From: a virus
IMG/VR virus record: IMGVR_UViG_3300037963_004084
Coordinates: 1 to 61,627 of that record
DNA length: 61,627 bases
Reading direction: 5' to 3' (one strand)
Shown: positions 9,799 through 18,677 of the stretch, in pieces
Layout: every line of letters begins with the position of its first letter
Position numbering within the stretch: position 1 is the first letter of the stretch
Notes under the pieces: model-generated
The model's input: only the letters and a program-made list of their open reading frames with translations
What the model was told of the DNA's origin: nothing
Databases searched by the model: none
Program-made: the position numbers and the translations under genes

Positions 9799-10995
9799 TT
9801 ACTGGAATAAAGGTTTTGCTCCTCCACGCCCCTCGTCTATCTTTTCTTCGTCGGGATTGAGATCTGGATCTATGTCAACCGCTTCCCCTAAACGAGAAGC
9901 TCGTTCACTTAGACTTGTTTCGAGGTCAAGCTGCTGCTCAAATATTTTTGCAATAAGGGCTGCACCAAAATCATCGAGACTTTGTTTCGTTACATCGAAA
10001 TCTTCGCCTTCTGGATTTTGTAACTGTTTGATGATTTTTTTGGTGTTAAATTTAAAATTGCCGTCATCGTCCGTAAACAGTTTGTTTTTGTCGACAGCAG
10101 GAATCAAGTCGCTTAGCTCGTCTGATGCTGGTCTATATAATTTTTTGTAGCGTGTTAATAAACCAACCAAATAAGTTGGGGACAAACCTTCAACAACATC
10201 CTCGTCCGCATAAGGAGGGCCATCCCCCGCGCGTTTCTTTTTGAAACCCTTAGGATTTCCAGCATCTTCTAATAGTTTAGCAACTTGTGATCGTATAGAT
10301 GAGATACTCTTTATTTCAGATTTAACTCTTTTCTCCGCTAGATTAAGTGCGGAGGCCCTAGTCGAAACATCAGGGGGGAGATTGTCTGGAAAGACGAGCA
10401 GCTCTTGAAGGTCTTTAGAAAGATCATCTACAAAGTTTCCGTCTTCATCTTGTTCGATGATACTTAAAAAATTATCATACTTGATGTTCGTGGCGTCCTG
10501 TTTCTCTTGTTCCGCGATTAGGTCGTCTAATATTTTTTGCTGGTTAGTTATAACCTGATCCCGCGAATCACGGGCCTGAGCCCCCATTATTTCGTAACCA
10601 ACAAGAAACTTAGGATCATTAGCCAACCTTCGTGTCTGGGCCATGTATGCTTTCGCAGCAGCGGCCCCACCCTCATTAAACATAGCGCGCAGCTCATCCT
10701 CCCTGCGACGCAGCGAAGTCACATGCCTCGACACATTTTGGGAGGCGGCAGCAGCAGCTTGCCCTTGCTGAGTGTTTTGACGTGCGGTGGCTTCGGCTTC
10801 TCTAAGTTTTACTTGCGTGGTAAGAAGATTGGTCCTGCGCTGGGACATCGCGTCATACGTAGCCGCAATCTTGTTCAATCGGTCGGCTCGTTCAAGCGAA
10901 CGATCCGCTTCACGCTGCCTCCCCTTCGGAGAGAAGTCGGTGCGAAACTTAAACGTATCTCTAAGAGCCGCTGTTCCTAAATCTTCTTCAGCCAT
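9799..10995 (-). CDS. Coiled-coil, putative internal virion protein (398 aa)
   Basis: Not recognised by family. The protein is almost entirely predicted helix: Arg/Glu/Ala/Gln-rich in the first 180 residues (repeated RR..D, QTRR patterns), then acidic segments and a Gly-rich C-terminus. No signal peptide or membrane segment. It lies between the terminase side and the giant gene, 34 nt upstream of the giant start and 1 nt after the preceding gene, so the three probably share a transcript. By position and composition it may be an internal core or ejection protein, or a chaperone for the giant protein; this is inference. Confidence 0.7.
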   Translation of the reverse strand: MAEEDLGTAALRDTFKFRTDFSPKGRQREADRSLERADRLNKIAATYDAMSQRRTNLLTTQVKLREAEATARQNTQQGQAAAAASQNVSRHVTSLRRREDELRAMFNEGGAAAAKAYMAQTRRLANDPKFLVGYEIMGAQARDSRDQVITNQQKILDDLIAEQEKQDATNIKYDNFLSIIEQDEDGNFVDDLSKDLQELLVFPDNLPPDVSTRASALNLAEKRVKSEIKSISSIRSQVAKLLEDAGNPKGFKKKRAGDGPPYADEDVVEGLSPTYLVGLLTRYKKLYRPASDELSDLIPAVDKNKLFTDDDGNFKFNTKKIIKQLQNPEGEDFDVTKQSLDDFGAALIAKIFEQQLDLETSLSERASRLGEAVDIDPDLNPDEEKIDEGRGGAKPLFQ

Positions 10996-10996
10996 T

Positions 10997-11671
10997 TTAA
11001 CGATCCTTGTTCTTACCCTGACCTCTTCTATTCTTCTTCTCTTCTTTTAATTTCCTCAACTCTTTCTTCAACTGCCTAGCAGTTCGTTTCGCACCTCTCT
11101 CATTTTTTCCTGCTGCGTCCTCCGCTCTCTTGGCGTCCTGCTGCTTTTGTATCCCTCTCGCACGATCTACTTGGGCATCATCTTGTGTTCGTGTGCCCCG
11201 ATCCGCCCCCGCAGCGGGGTCGCGGCGAAGAGCAGACGCCCCTGATACATCCCCCGCTCGCTCCGCTTCTCGCACTCTCCGTCGGGCCTGTGCTCCGGGT
11301 GTATCTAGAGATCTCCTATACGGATTGCCGGACTCATCTCTGAGACCAGTAATAACCAGACTTGTTCTCATGGGTTCTCTTCCAGAAACAGCGTCGGGTT
11401 CCCTCGCTTTTTGCATGGCTTCCGCTCTCTGATTACGGCGTGCCCTGTCTTGTCGTCTCAGTCTCTCTACGGGAGTCAGCCCCGGCTCCAGAGGAGTACC
11501 TAGTTTACTGAGGAACTTATTTAGATTTTCATCGGTAATCCCAAGACTGGTTGCGCTATCCTGTAGTTCTTGCGGCAAACCACCTTTCATTTTGAGGGGG
11601 TCCAAAGAACCCGCGCGGTACATATCTTTTAGCTCTTGCGCTAATCTTTTTCGAGGGTCTGACTCGGCCAT
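10997..11671 (-). CDS. Basic, Arg/Lys-rich helical protein of unknown function (224 aa)
   Basis: Begins MAESDPRKRLAQELKDMYR. The middle and C-terminus are very rich in Arg, Asp, Ala and Lys (RRVREAERAGD, KKELRKLKEEKKN), giving a strongly charged, probably disordered or coiled-coil protein. It sits 29 nt after the TerL stop and directly before the 398-aa helical protein. A nucleic-acid-binding internal virion protein is possible, but nothing diagnostic is visible. Confidence 0.7.
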   Translation of the reverse strand: MAESDPRKRLAQELKDMYRAGSLDPLKMKGGLPQELQDSATSLGITDENLNKFLSKLGTPLEPGLTPVERLRRQDRARRNQRAEAMQKAREPDAVSGREPMRTSLVITGLRDESGNPYRRSLDTPGAQARRRVREAERAGDVSGASALRRDPAAGADRGTRTQDDAQVDRARGIQKQQDAKRAEDAAGKNERGAKRTARQLKKELRKLKEEKKNRRGQGKNKDR

Positions 11672-11700
11672 GCTCCATACTATATTTTAGGGCTTATAAG

Positions 11701-13485
11701 TCAATCCAGCAGTACAGCGTCGGGATTGTTCAACGCACCGCTTAGCTGTTTGATGGTAACAGGTGGGCGAACTGGCCCTGAACCCGACTGAGGAGGGTCA
11801 ACTGCCACAAGCCCCAACCGCTGGCGGGCGCAGTCCAAAGCTAAAAATGCTGCGTCAGCTAAGTCAGGGCTCTTTCCAAAACGCCCCTTAAATTCAGGCT
11901 TGGGCTCGATTTTTACTTTGAGCGACCCGCTCTTTACCAGCTCGTAGTTCCGCGCTGTTATTTCCTGCGCCAGATCTGCCTGCACACCAAACATCTGCTT
12001 TGTCCGCATCAATTCTTTTCCCACGAACCACATCTCGGACACCCGATTTGTGTACATTTCAGCGCCTGTCAGCTTACTGCTAAGGCTCACCCGCTTGTCG
12101 CTGGGCTTGCCTCCGAAGCTGACCCGAAGAAAAGTGCCCGCCCACTCCCCCGCCAGAACATCACAGAACGGAGCCCCCGCTCCGGTGGCGTCAACAGCTA
12201 CGTTCTCTGCGGATATGTTTCGCTTCTGGCACTCCTCCTTAATTTGCCTGACAATCTGGTAAGTCCGAGGCACCGCTTTATTTGTAGCGTCATCGTTAAG
12301 ATGTATAGCTTCCCCGAACTCTATTACGTATTGACCGGATTTATCATAGCCAACTGAAGCGGTATACAAAATCGTGCGGTCGCCCCCATTTGTGAATGCG
12401 GGGTCGCACCCTGCAATATTAGTGGGGGTGCCCGCCCATTCCACTTTGTTCATAGCCCCCGAAGTAGTCAGCTCTGATTCGCTGTAGATGCCGGTAGTCT
12501 CATCCGAGTCAAAGAATACGGCACGGACCATTCGCATATAACCCCGAGACTCGACCCCCAGTAAGGCTTTGTCTTCATCAAGTTTTTCCTGTGTGGGTAG
12601 CCACGGGTATACTGTTTCCCCCGCCACAATGTTGGGAGACCTCTCCCCATCTAAGCGTAAATAATGTCCTCCCCACTTCGTCTCCCAGTTATCGTAAGTA
12701 TTTGTATCTACGGAGTCCCACCCGTCTTTGGGCTGAGACCAGATACCAAAAGCATCGAAGCGGCTATTCGGGTTCGACATGCCGATGAGTTGGAACTCAG
12801 GGTTCTTCGACAAGTTCGTTAAACCCGCCTGAAGAATTGCCTCTGAGAGTTCAGATAGCTCATCGCCGATTAAGATCACCCGCTTCTGTTTGATACCAAT
12901 AAATTTACCAACAGCTTCTCTTGTCTTTGATTTCTCTGCTGATATGAGGCTGAGACCCGCTCGTTCGATAAGAGTCTGGTTCTCATCTACGTAAGCTGCG
13001 TTACCTATTGAGTCTCTTATTTTTATCGGAGCCCCTTCAATGACTGTCAGCAAAGACATAACAGAACCCCATATACGTTTCCTCGCTTCCCTTAATGTAG
13101 TAGAGGTCATCAACACCAGAGTATCTTTGGGCTGTGATAACCAATTAACTATTCCCCAAGCGGCCATAGTGTGCGACTTCCCCGAAGAAGCTGACCCACC
13201 AATAGCTAGGTATTTGTGTTCTATGGCAGATCTAATCATCTCCTCTGCCCAAGGATGTTTTACCATCAGCTTTTCCGGCAGATCTTCGTGATTCCACAGC
13301 TCATCACACACCCTCCAAAAGTAATATTCTTTTGCCTTGGCATGTGTGTGGTGTGCGAATCCGTAGAGTAAAGCAGTAATTAAACTTGTAGGGGGTATGA
13401 GCAACCCACCCACATCCATGCGTTTAGTTTTTGGGTCGATGCTAGGTTCTAGTATCTGCTTGTAGGTCTTCTTCTTTGAAGCCAT
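11701..13485 (-). CDS. terL: Terminase large subunit (594 aa)
   Basis: ATP-driven DNA-packaging motor with a headful-cutting nuclease. Walker A GGSASSGKS is at residues 96-104 and Walker B VILIGDEL at 203-210, followed by a long ATPase core. The C-terminal half carries RNase H-like nuclease acidic residues in the contexts GCDPA, VAVDATG and DLADAA, as in TerL nuclease domains. Length is normal for the family. It starts 30 bp from the divergent putative small terminase at 13516 and heads the minus-strand unit leading to the giant protein. Confidence 0.93.
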   Translation of the reverse strand: MASKKKTYKQILEPSIDPKTKRMDVGGLLIPPTSLITALLYGFAHHTHAKAKEYYFWRVCDELWNHEDLPEKLMVKHPWAEEMIRSAIEHKYLAIGGSASSGKSHTMAAWGIVNWLSQPKDTLVLMTSTTLREARKRIWGSVMSLLTVIEGAPIKIRDSIGNAAYVDENQTLIERAGLSLISAEKSKTREAVGKFIGIKQKRVILIGDELSELSEAILQAGLTNLSKNPEFQLIGMSNPNSRFDAFGIWSQPKDGWDSVDTNTYDNWETKWGGHYLRLDGERSPNIVAGETVYPWLPTQEKLDEDKALLGVESRGYMRMVRAVFFDSDETTGIYSESELTTSGAMNKVEWAGTPTNIAGCDPAFTNGGDRTILYTASVGYDKSGQYVIEFGEAIHLNDDATNKAVPRTYQIVRQIKEECQKRNISAENVAVDATGAGAPFCDVLAGEWAGTFLRVSFGGKPSDKRVSLSSKLTGAEMYTNRVSEMWFVGKELMRTKQMFGVQADLAQEITARNYELVKSGSLKVKIEPKPEFKGRFGKSPDLADAAFLALDCARQRLGLVAVDPPQSGSGPVRPPVTIKQLSGALNNPDAVLLD

Positions 13486-13515
13486 AATTAAACCACGAAA
13501 GTAATTTCAGTTCTT

Positions 13516-14109
13516 GTGAGTGACAATCCCAAAGACGAGCTAAAGAAACGAGCTCTAGAAATGCACGAAAAGAATTACAAGATGAACGTGATCGCACGGG
13601 AACTTGGAGTTCACTCAGGAACTGTGCGACGATGGTTCAAGGCTATGGGGCTCCCCCCGAGAAAAGGGGGCAATGTTCCACACGTACCCGTAGTTAGTGA
13701 TGACCCTCCTGCTGATCCATTGGGTGCTGCTATTGACGGAGAGCTGGAAAACATGACGGACGAAGCTATCCTCTGCGCTCAGCACGATGCGAGAAATGAA
13801 GAGGATCAGTCTATGATGGAGATTGCGGAGAGACAATCTACTCCTGCGGATAAGTACCAGCACTACATTGCTGCCGCAGGAATAAAGCTCCTACGAGACA
13901 GTGTGAAAAACCTTCGCGGCCCTAAAACCGTCAGGGAGCTGTCGGAACTAGACCAGCTAATACGTAGAAACTTAGGTCTGAACGCCAAAGGTGGGGGGAG
14001 CAGCTCTATGCAGATAGACATCTCTATTCTCAATAACACCAAAGCGGACAGAGGGGGAGGCGCTATCGCCCCCAAAAAGGTCATAGATATAGACCCAGAC
14101 AATGATTAA
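13516..14109 (+). CDS. Putative terminase small subunit, helix-turn-helix (197 aa)
   Basis: GTG start 13516 (the GTGAGTGACAAT context gives MSDNPK). Residues 1-45 form a helix-turn-helix of the resolvase/transposase-like type (MNVIARELGVHSGTVRRWFKAMG). A helical middle (SELDQLIRRNLGL) could be the oligomerisation core, and the tail is Gly/Lys-rich. The position directly divergent from terL and the HTH-helical-tail layout fit a small terminase that recognises the packaging site. A transcription regulator is the alternative. It opens the plus-strand replication block. Confidence 0.6.
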   Translation: MSDNPKDELKKRALEMHEKNYKMNVIARELGVHSGTVRRWFKAMGLPPRKGGNVPHVPVVSDDPPADPLGAAIDGELENMTDEAILCAQHDARNEEDQSMMEIAERQSTPADKYQHYIAAAGIKLLRDSVKNLRGPKTVRELSELDQLIRRNLGLNAKGGGSSSMQIDISILNNTKADRGGGAIAPKKVIDIDPDND

Positions 14110-14434
14110 CAACTTCGATGACTTCGGCTCTGGGCGTATGGATGATCTGTCTTTTGACAGGGCATCTCACATTAACTGTCCTTCGGACTCCGTTGAGGAA
14201 ACTAAACCCTTCATATTGTTAGCTGAGTTAGAGGACGCACTACTAGGTGTAATCGAAGGCGCAGACACGCACCCTCGGGCGTGTTACAGCATCAATATGG
14301 TAAAACTTATTCTTCAAGAAAAGCACGACTTAAGTGAAGCCCTCGCGCAAGAAGCTATGGATACTCTTGTGAAGACATACCTAGGCCCGTCTACACCATG
14401 CTTTCTAGACACAAGTATCCTTGCAGATGAGTGA
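14102..14434 (+). CDS. Hypothetical acidic protein (110 aa)
   Basis: Starts at ATG 14102, overlapping the end of the preceding gene by 8 nt, and its TGA overlaps the next start. Acidic and helical (LLAELEDALLGVIEGADTHPR), no membrane segment, no recognised motif. The tight packing inside the replication operon supports it as a real gene. Confidence 0.65.
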   Translation: MINNFDDFGSGRMDDLSFDRASHINCPSDSVEETKPFILLAELEDALLGVIEGADTHPRACYSINMVKLILQEKHDLSEALAQEAMDTLVKTYLGPSTPCFLDTSILADE

Positions 14435-14675
14435 GTTGTTTCCAAACAGAGTTGATGAGGCGAAGCCCGTCGCTATCATCAAAGTGGATCTCCCCGACAT
14501 CAACGACTTTAAATTCACGCGGGTAGAACTCGTTGGGGCTTTTTACAGGGTGATACCTAAAACAGGAAAAGAAGTGTATTTCCTGCGTAGTCTACAAAAG
14601 AATATGGATCTTTTCGTTCCCGAATCAGGTAATGGTCTGTTAGTCTCCTCTAAGATAATAGACCAACTTGTATGA
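14427..14675 (+). CDS. Hypothetical small protein (82 aa)
   Basis: The most likely start is ATG 14427 (MSELFPNRV), which overlaps the preceding stop; a TTG two codons upstream is also in frame. Mixed beta/alpha composition, no recognised motif. It ends in an ATGA overlap with the RuvC-like gene, indicating translational coupling. Confidence 0.65.
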   Translation: MSELFPNRVDEAKPVAIIKVDLPDINDFKFTRVELVGAFYRVIPKTGKEVYFLRSLQKNMDLFVPESGNGLLVSSKIIDQLV

Positions 14676-15154
14676 TCGTAGGTGTAGATAACGGATTAGA
14701 CGGGGGACTCTGCGCGATATCTAAGCACGACGGTTCTATAATCGACAAGATCGCCATGCCCTGTCTGCAACGATCTAAGAAGCGGGAAGTAGATGTACGC
14801 AAAGTTCATGACTGGTTGATGGACCTGTGTACCCCCTTCACGCTGGCGATAGAAGAGCCTTTGGCCCACGCAAAAAGCTCGCAGGCCGTCCGCTCTATGG
14901 CGCTAAGCTTCGGTAAGCTTTTGGGTATGGCTGAGTCAAGGGGCTACGATGTGAATCGTATAAGTGTGCATAAATGGCAGAAGCAAATGCTGGGCAACAC
15001 TGCGAAAGGTTTTACTAAAGTTGCGGCTCTGCAAACGGTGGAGCGGCTGGCCCCCCAAGAGAACTGGCTAAAGAACAAGAGATGCCGCACCCCTCATGAC
15101 GGGATGATTGACGCTTATCTTATCGCCCGCTACCTCTTCGAGAAAATAAATTAA
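14672..15154 (+). CDS. RuvC-like Holliday junction resolvase (160 aa)
   Basis: RNase H-fold endonuclease that would resolve branched replication/recombination intermediates before packaging. The first strand carries GVDNG (Asp6), followed by the AIEEP Glu61/62 after the second hydrophobic strand, and HDGMIDA near the C-terminus supplies Asp143 and Asp147. The full acidic set of the RuvC family is present and the length is typical (about 155-175). It overlaps the preceding gene by ATGA; a 43-nt gap separates it from the helicase. Confidence 0.85.
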   Translation: MIVGVDNGLDGGLCAISKHDGSIIDKIAMPCLQRSKKREVDVRKVHDWLMDLCTPFTLAIEEPLAHAKSSQAVRSMALSFGKLLGMAESRGYDVNRISVHKWQKQMLGNTAKGFTKVAALQTVERLAPQENWLKNKRCRTPHDGMIDAYLIARYLFEKIN

Positions 15155-15197
15155 ATAATTTTCTGGTCTTGGTTTCCACCTGTGGTAAAGCACAAGT

Positions 15198-16493
15198 GTG
15201 AAATCACTCTACCCAATGCAACAAGTCGTTGCGGACTCCTTCATAGACTGCCTGTTCCGCAGGCAGAATACTCTGGATAGCTCGCACACAGGCTGCGGTA
15301 AAACTGTAGTAGCCTGTTACATCGCCAAGGTGATGAAATACCCTGTGGCAGTCATTTGCCCCAAAGCGGTAATAACAAGCTGGAAACGAGAGCTAGCGGA
15401 GTTCGGGATTGAGCCTGTCTTTGTTCTTAACTATGAAAAGATACGGACGGGGAACACGAAGTTCATGAGCCGTAAAGGTAAGAAGATCTTCAAGTGGAAA
15501 TTGCCTCGGAACACGATGGTTTTCATGGATGAAATCCATAAAGCCAAGGGACCATTTACTCTTAACGCACAACTACTTATATCCCTAGTTCTACAGAAAT
15601 TTAGAGTTCATGGGATGTCGGCCACCGCGAGCGAAAGCCCCGTAGAAATGCGGGCGTTGGGGTTCTGTCTGGGGCTGCACTCTTTGAACAAAGATGTGTA
15701 TCCTTTGAAAAACTGGTTTCGTTGGATGACAAAGAACGGATGCCGAAAAGATCAGTGGAATAACTGGAGGCTTATGAACCGATCCTGTCTCAGGGGTCTG
15801 CATGGGGAAATGTATGGGGATTACGCTCACCGACTCTCGGTAAAAGACTTCCCCGATTCGTTTAGAGATAACATGGTTTTTGTGGAGCCTGTTGATTTTA
15901 AGGACTCTAAGAAAATAATGGATGCTTACGACGGGCTGGGAATAACGCCCGACATCATCTGCGACTACATAGAGAACGGGACAGTAGCTGACAGTGAGCA
16001 CCTGATTGTCAACCTTGGAAGGGCTAGGCAACTGGCTGAGTCTCTTAAAGTCGTTGAGATGGTAGAGATAGCCAACGATCTCATCCACGAAGGAAAAAGT
16101 GTGGTCCTGTTTGTAAATTACAAAGCAACCGTAGACTCATTGTGTGGGCTACTTAAAGCAGGTCGAATAGAAGGAGGACAATCGGAAGAAGCGCGCCAAA
16201 AAGTTATCGACGACTTCCAAGCAGACAAGACACACTGTGTCGTAGCAAACATAGCCGCAGGGGGGACTGGTATTTCTCTACACGACACGCACGGCAACCG
16301 ACCCCGTGTCTCCTTGATAAGCCCCACATTCGATGCCAAAAGCTACATCCAAACATTGGGGCGCATACATAGAAACGGAGCCAAGAGTGACTCCATCCAA
16401 AAAATCTTAGTCGCTGCGAACACCATCGAAGAATCTGTTATTGCTTCGGTGCAACGCAAAGCAAAGAACATCCAAGAACTACACGGAGAATGA
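15198..16493 (+). CDS. SF2 (SNF2-like) DNA helicase (431 aa)
   Basis: ATP-dependent DNA translocase/helicase of the phage replication set. Motif I TGCGKT is at residues 31-36, Ia region AVICPKAVITSW, motif II DEIH at 111-114, motif III MSATASES near 140. The C-terminal RecA domain has SVVLFVNY, VANIAAGGTGISL and the motif VI region QTLGRIHRNG. GTG start at 15198 (GTGAAATCACTC). The stop overlaps the next gene's ATG (ATGA). Length suits compact phage SF2 helicases. Confidence 0.88.
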   Translation: MKSLYPMQQVVADSFIDCLFRRQNTLDSSHTGCGKTVVACYIAKVMKYPVAVICPKAVITSWKRELAEFGIEPVFVLNYEKIRTGNTKFMSRKGKKIFKWKLPRNTMVFMDEIHKAKGPFTLNAQLLISLVLQKFRVHGMSATASESPVEMRALGFCLGLHSLNKDVYPLKNWFRWMTKNGCRKDQWNNWRLMNRSCLRGLHGEMYGDYAHRLSVKDFPDSFRDNMVFVEPVDFKDSKKIMDAYDGLGITPDIICDYIENGTVADSEHLIVNLGRARQLAESLKVVEMVEIANDLIHEGKSVVLFVNYKATVDSLCGLLKAGRIEGGQSEEARQKVIDDFQADKTHCVVANIAAGGTGISLHDTHGNRPRVSLISPTFDAKSYIQTLGRIHRNGAKSDSIQKILVAANTIEESVIASVQRKAKNIQELHGE

Positions 16494-17602
16494 ATACACC
16501 AGACCACGGCTCACGCGGACACGCGGAGTTCAGCCCATCCAGCCTTAAGTATGTGGCGGGGTGTGCGGGATACCACGGAAGAGACGGCACTAATGCCGCC
16601 GCCGAAATGGGAACCCGCATCCACGAAGCCTTGGAAGTCCACGATCCTTCTGCCCTCCACAATGAGCAAGAGCTACAGATCTACGATCAGATCGTGGAGA
16701 TGGAGGAGGCGTTCATGGGTAACTTCTCTGGGATACAAGAGGAGCACAATGAGATACAGGTAGACGTAGAATTGGATGGGACAGGCACATGGGGAACCTG
16801 TGACCGATTCCTGATTCTTGATTCCGGCACCAAGGCCGTGATGGCTGATTACAAAACAGGGATCAGTATCATTGACCCACCAGAAAAGAACTGGCAAGCC
16901 AAAGCCTACACAGTGGGGGCCTTCCAAAAATTCCCAGATATCGAAGAGATTGTCTTCGTGTTCTACGTCCCACAACACAACGCCAGCCTCCACCATACGT
17001 TTGAGCGTAGTGACGTAGATGGCATTGTCTCAGAGCTTAGTTCCGTAATCAAGAAAGCGGAGAAGATACGCCCCAAGTGGGATCAAGGGACTCCTGCGCT
17101 CGACGACCTTACGCCGAATGTGAACTGTAGGTTCTGTCGCCACGAAGATTCCTGCCCCGCTCTTGGTGGACTCGTCATCGAAGTAGCAAAGAAGATCAAC
17201 CCACAGCTACCCGACGTAGACATCGAAGAAACAGAAGACCCGGAGATTGTAGAGCAGTTGTGGGCTATTGCTAAGATCGTTTCTAACTGGGCTGACCGAT
17301 TTAAAAAGAAAGCCGTGGCCCTCGCCAAAGACGGTACCGAGTATCCTTCCCTCAAACTGAGGAGTATGGGGTCCTCTCGAAAGATAACAGACAACGAAAG
17401 TCTACTGGAAGTTGCGTCTGAGTTCGGGGTAAGTGCCGAAGAGGTGCTCCAACACGCAAATATTCCGCTGGCGAAACTCGCTAAGGCTATAGGAGATACA
17501 GCCGAAAAAGGAGGTAAGAGAAAATTATCTGAAAATTTCGTTGACGCCTGCCAAGATGCGGGCATTATCGAGACATCAGACACACGATACACTTTATCGT
17601 GA
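16490..17602 (+). CDS. Cas4/RecB-like PD-(D/E)XK exonuclease with Cys cluster (370 aa)
   Basis: Single-strand exonuclease of the family that phages use in recombination and DNA degradation. The core motifs are in order: GTRIHE (His), GTCDRF (Asp), ADYKTG (D-x-K) and NWQAKAYT (QxxxY-like). A Cys in GCAGYHGR near residue 22 and the C-terminal cluster NCRFCRHEDSC would bind a [4Fe-4S] cluster as in Cas4/AddB-type nucleases. The C-terminal 130 residues are extra helical sequence. It overlaps the helicase by ATGA. Confidence 0.85.
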   Translation: MNTPDHGSRGHAEFSPSSLKYVAGCAGYHGRDGTNAAAEMGTRIHEALEVHDPSALHNEQELQIYDQIVEMEEAFMGNFSGIQEEHNEIQVDVELDGTGTWGTCDRFLILDSGTKAVMADYKTGISIIDPPEKNWQAKAYTVGAFQKFPDIEEIVFVFYVPQHNASLHHTFERSDVDGIVSELSSVIKKAEKIRPKWDQGTPALDDLTPNVNCRFCRHEDSCPALGGLVIEVAKKINPQLPDVDIEETEDPEIVEQLWAIAKIVSNWADRFKKKAVALAKDGTEYPSLKLRSMGSSRKITDNESLLEVASEFGVSAEEVLQHANIPLAKLAKAIGDTAEKGGKRKLSENFVDACQDAGIIETSDTRYTLS

Positions 17603-17631
17603 GTCGTAACCGGAAACAAGAAACACGAAAC

Positions 17632-18282
17632 ATGAGTGATGACACCACGGCTCTCGCAGCCGCACCTAACGCAGGGATAATCCCTAACGAAGCTGGCTTC
17701 ATTATTGACGCCTCGGATATTGATATCCCCCGTTTGAACATCGTCCAAAAGACGAGTGATATTGACGCCCCCTTTGGGAGTGTCGTTCTAGATAAGAAGC
17801 ACATCGTTGCTGAGCCAGAGGTCTCGACAGAAGTATCTGTTCTGTCGGCTACCAAAGGATGGCGAGAGGATGTGCCTTTCGACGACGATGTGATGCCGCA
17901 GATCGCCTACACAGAGGCTGATCGGGCGCGCATCGCAGAATCTTCGGAATACAATCTGTTGGAGTTCGCAGAGATTACTCTGCTTTTCCAACAGCCCGAG
18001 GACAATAATAATGACAGTGCCTACCCGTTCACCATCGGGGATCACAGTTATGCCCTCGGCAAAATCAACGTCGCAAAGGATGCCTACAGGCAGACCTTCA
18101 AGCGTCTCGCAACTTACGCAGCATTTAACCGAGACAAGAATCTCGGGGAGATCCTGTGGAACTTCGAGTCGTGCCCCATCACAAGGGGTAAATATAGTTG
18201 GTTTGCTCCTATGCTTACCGTATCTCAAAACGCGCCCGCCGAGGCCGTTTCAAAGTGGATATCAGACTTCAACGGTAAGTAA
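17632..18282 (+). CDS. Putative single-strand DNA-binding or recombination accessory protein (216 aa)
   Basis: ATG 17632 (MSDDTTALAAAP) is chosen. An in-frame GTG at 17599 overlapping the preceding TGA as GTGA would add 11 Lys/Arg-rich residues and cannot be excluded. Residues 30-190 look beta-rich (IDIPRLNIVQ, EITLLFQQ, YSWFAPMLTV) with an acidic tail region. Position between a Cas4-like nuclease and DNA polymerase, plus the composition, suggests the phage's SSB-type protein. No decisive motif is visible. Confidence 0.6.
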   Translation: MSDDTTALAAAPNAGIIPNEAGFIIDASDIDIPRLNIVQKTSDIDAPFGSVVLDKKHIVAEPEVSTEVSVLSATKGWREDVPFDDDVMPQIAYTEADRARIAESSEYNLLEFAEITLLFQQPEDNNNDSAYPFTIGDHSYALGKINVAKDAYRQTFKRLATYAAFNRDKNLGEILWNFESCPITRGKYSWFAPMLTVSQNAPAEAVSKWISDFNGK

Positions 18283-18283
18283 G

Positions 18284-18532
18284 ATGCCCGACGCACAAAT
18301 AACTACCGAAATCCTCACTAACGAGGCAAGAATGCTCCAGCAAATGATTATTAAGCTGGATGAGCAACTCGAAGAAATTCAAATGAGTAGGCTCAAGTTA
18401 GTGACGGTCCAAGGTTGTCTTCTAGAAAAGCTCGGCTTAAATGCTGAGCAGCTAGAGCTACCATTCAAAGAATGCGTAGAGGCAGCGAAGGGTCCACTGC
18501 CCGATCAAATCGCGCAGGAGGGGGCTAACTAA
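18284..18532 (+). CDS. Small coiled-coil protein (82 aa)
   Basis: ATG 18284 follows the preceding stop by 1 nt. The N-terminal 55 residues are a leucine-rich coiled coil (LQQMIIKLDEQLEEIQMSRL); the rest is acidic. No family recognised. It is the last gene before the polymerase leader RNA. Confidence 0.7.
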   Translation: MPDAQITTEILTNEARMLQQMIIKLDEQLEEIQMSRLKLVTVQGCLLEKLGLNAEQLELPFKECVEAAKGPLPDQIAQEGAN

Positions 18533-18677
18533 AAATCTGGGTGGATAGGAATTGCGGCGGGGTTGTAAGCTCTGGTTAGTGATTCATCTCCTGTTCAGTA
18601 ATCGCATAAAACTGAACCCGCCCATACTGGCCCCCACTGGTTTTCGTTCAGTTCCAGTGGGGGCCTTTCTTTGAATT
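18533..18677 (+). promoter_or_regulatory. Leader RNA with switch-like helices before DNA polymerase
   Basis: 145 nt without a gene. GTTCAGT (18593-18599) can pair perfectly with ACTGAAC (18611-18617). The same ACTGAAC can pair instead with a second GTTCAGT (18646-18652), which lies in the loop of a strong terminator hairpin. Mutually exclusive pairings next to a terminator are the signature of an attenuator or riboswitch. No ligand class was recognised. Confidence 0.55.
18629..18672 (+). terminator. Rho-independent terminator directly upstream of the polymerase start
   Basis: GGCCCCCACTGG (18629-18640) pairs without mismatch with CCAGTGGGGGCC (18654-18665) over 12 bp, with a 13-nt loop, followed by TTTCTTT (18666-18672). 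The polymerase ATG is at 18678, only 12 nt beyond the stem. The hairpin would therefore both stop transcription and crowd the ribosome binding site. Confidence 0.85.

Noticed and set aside
17599-17631. GTG 17599 as start of the SSB-like gene
   Set aside because: Not excluded, but the added residues are Arg/Asn/Gln-rich and unlike a natural N-terminus; ATG 17632 preferred.
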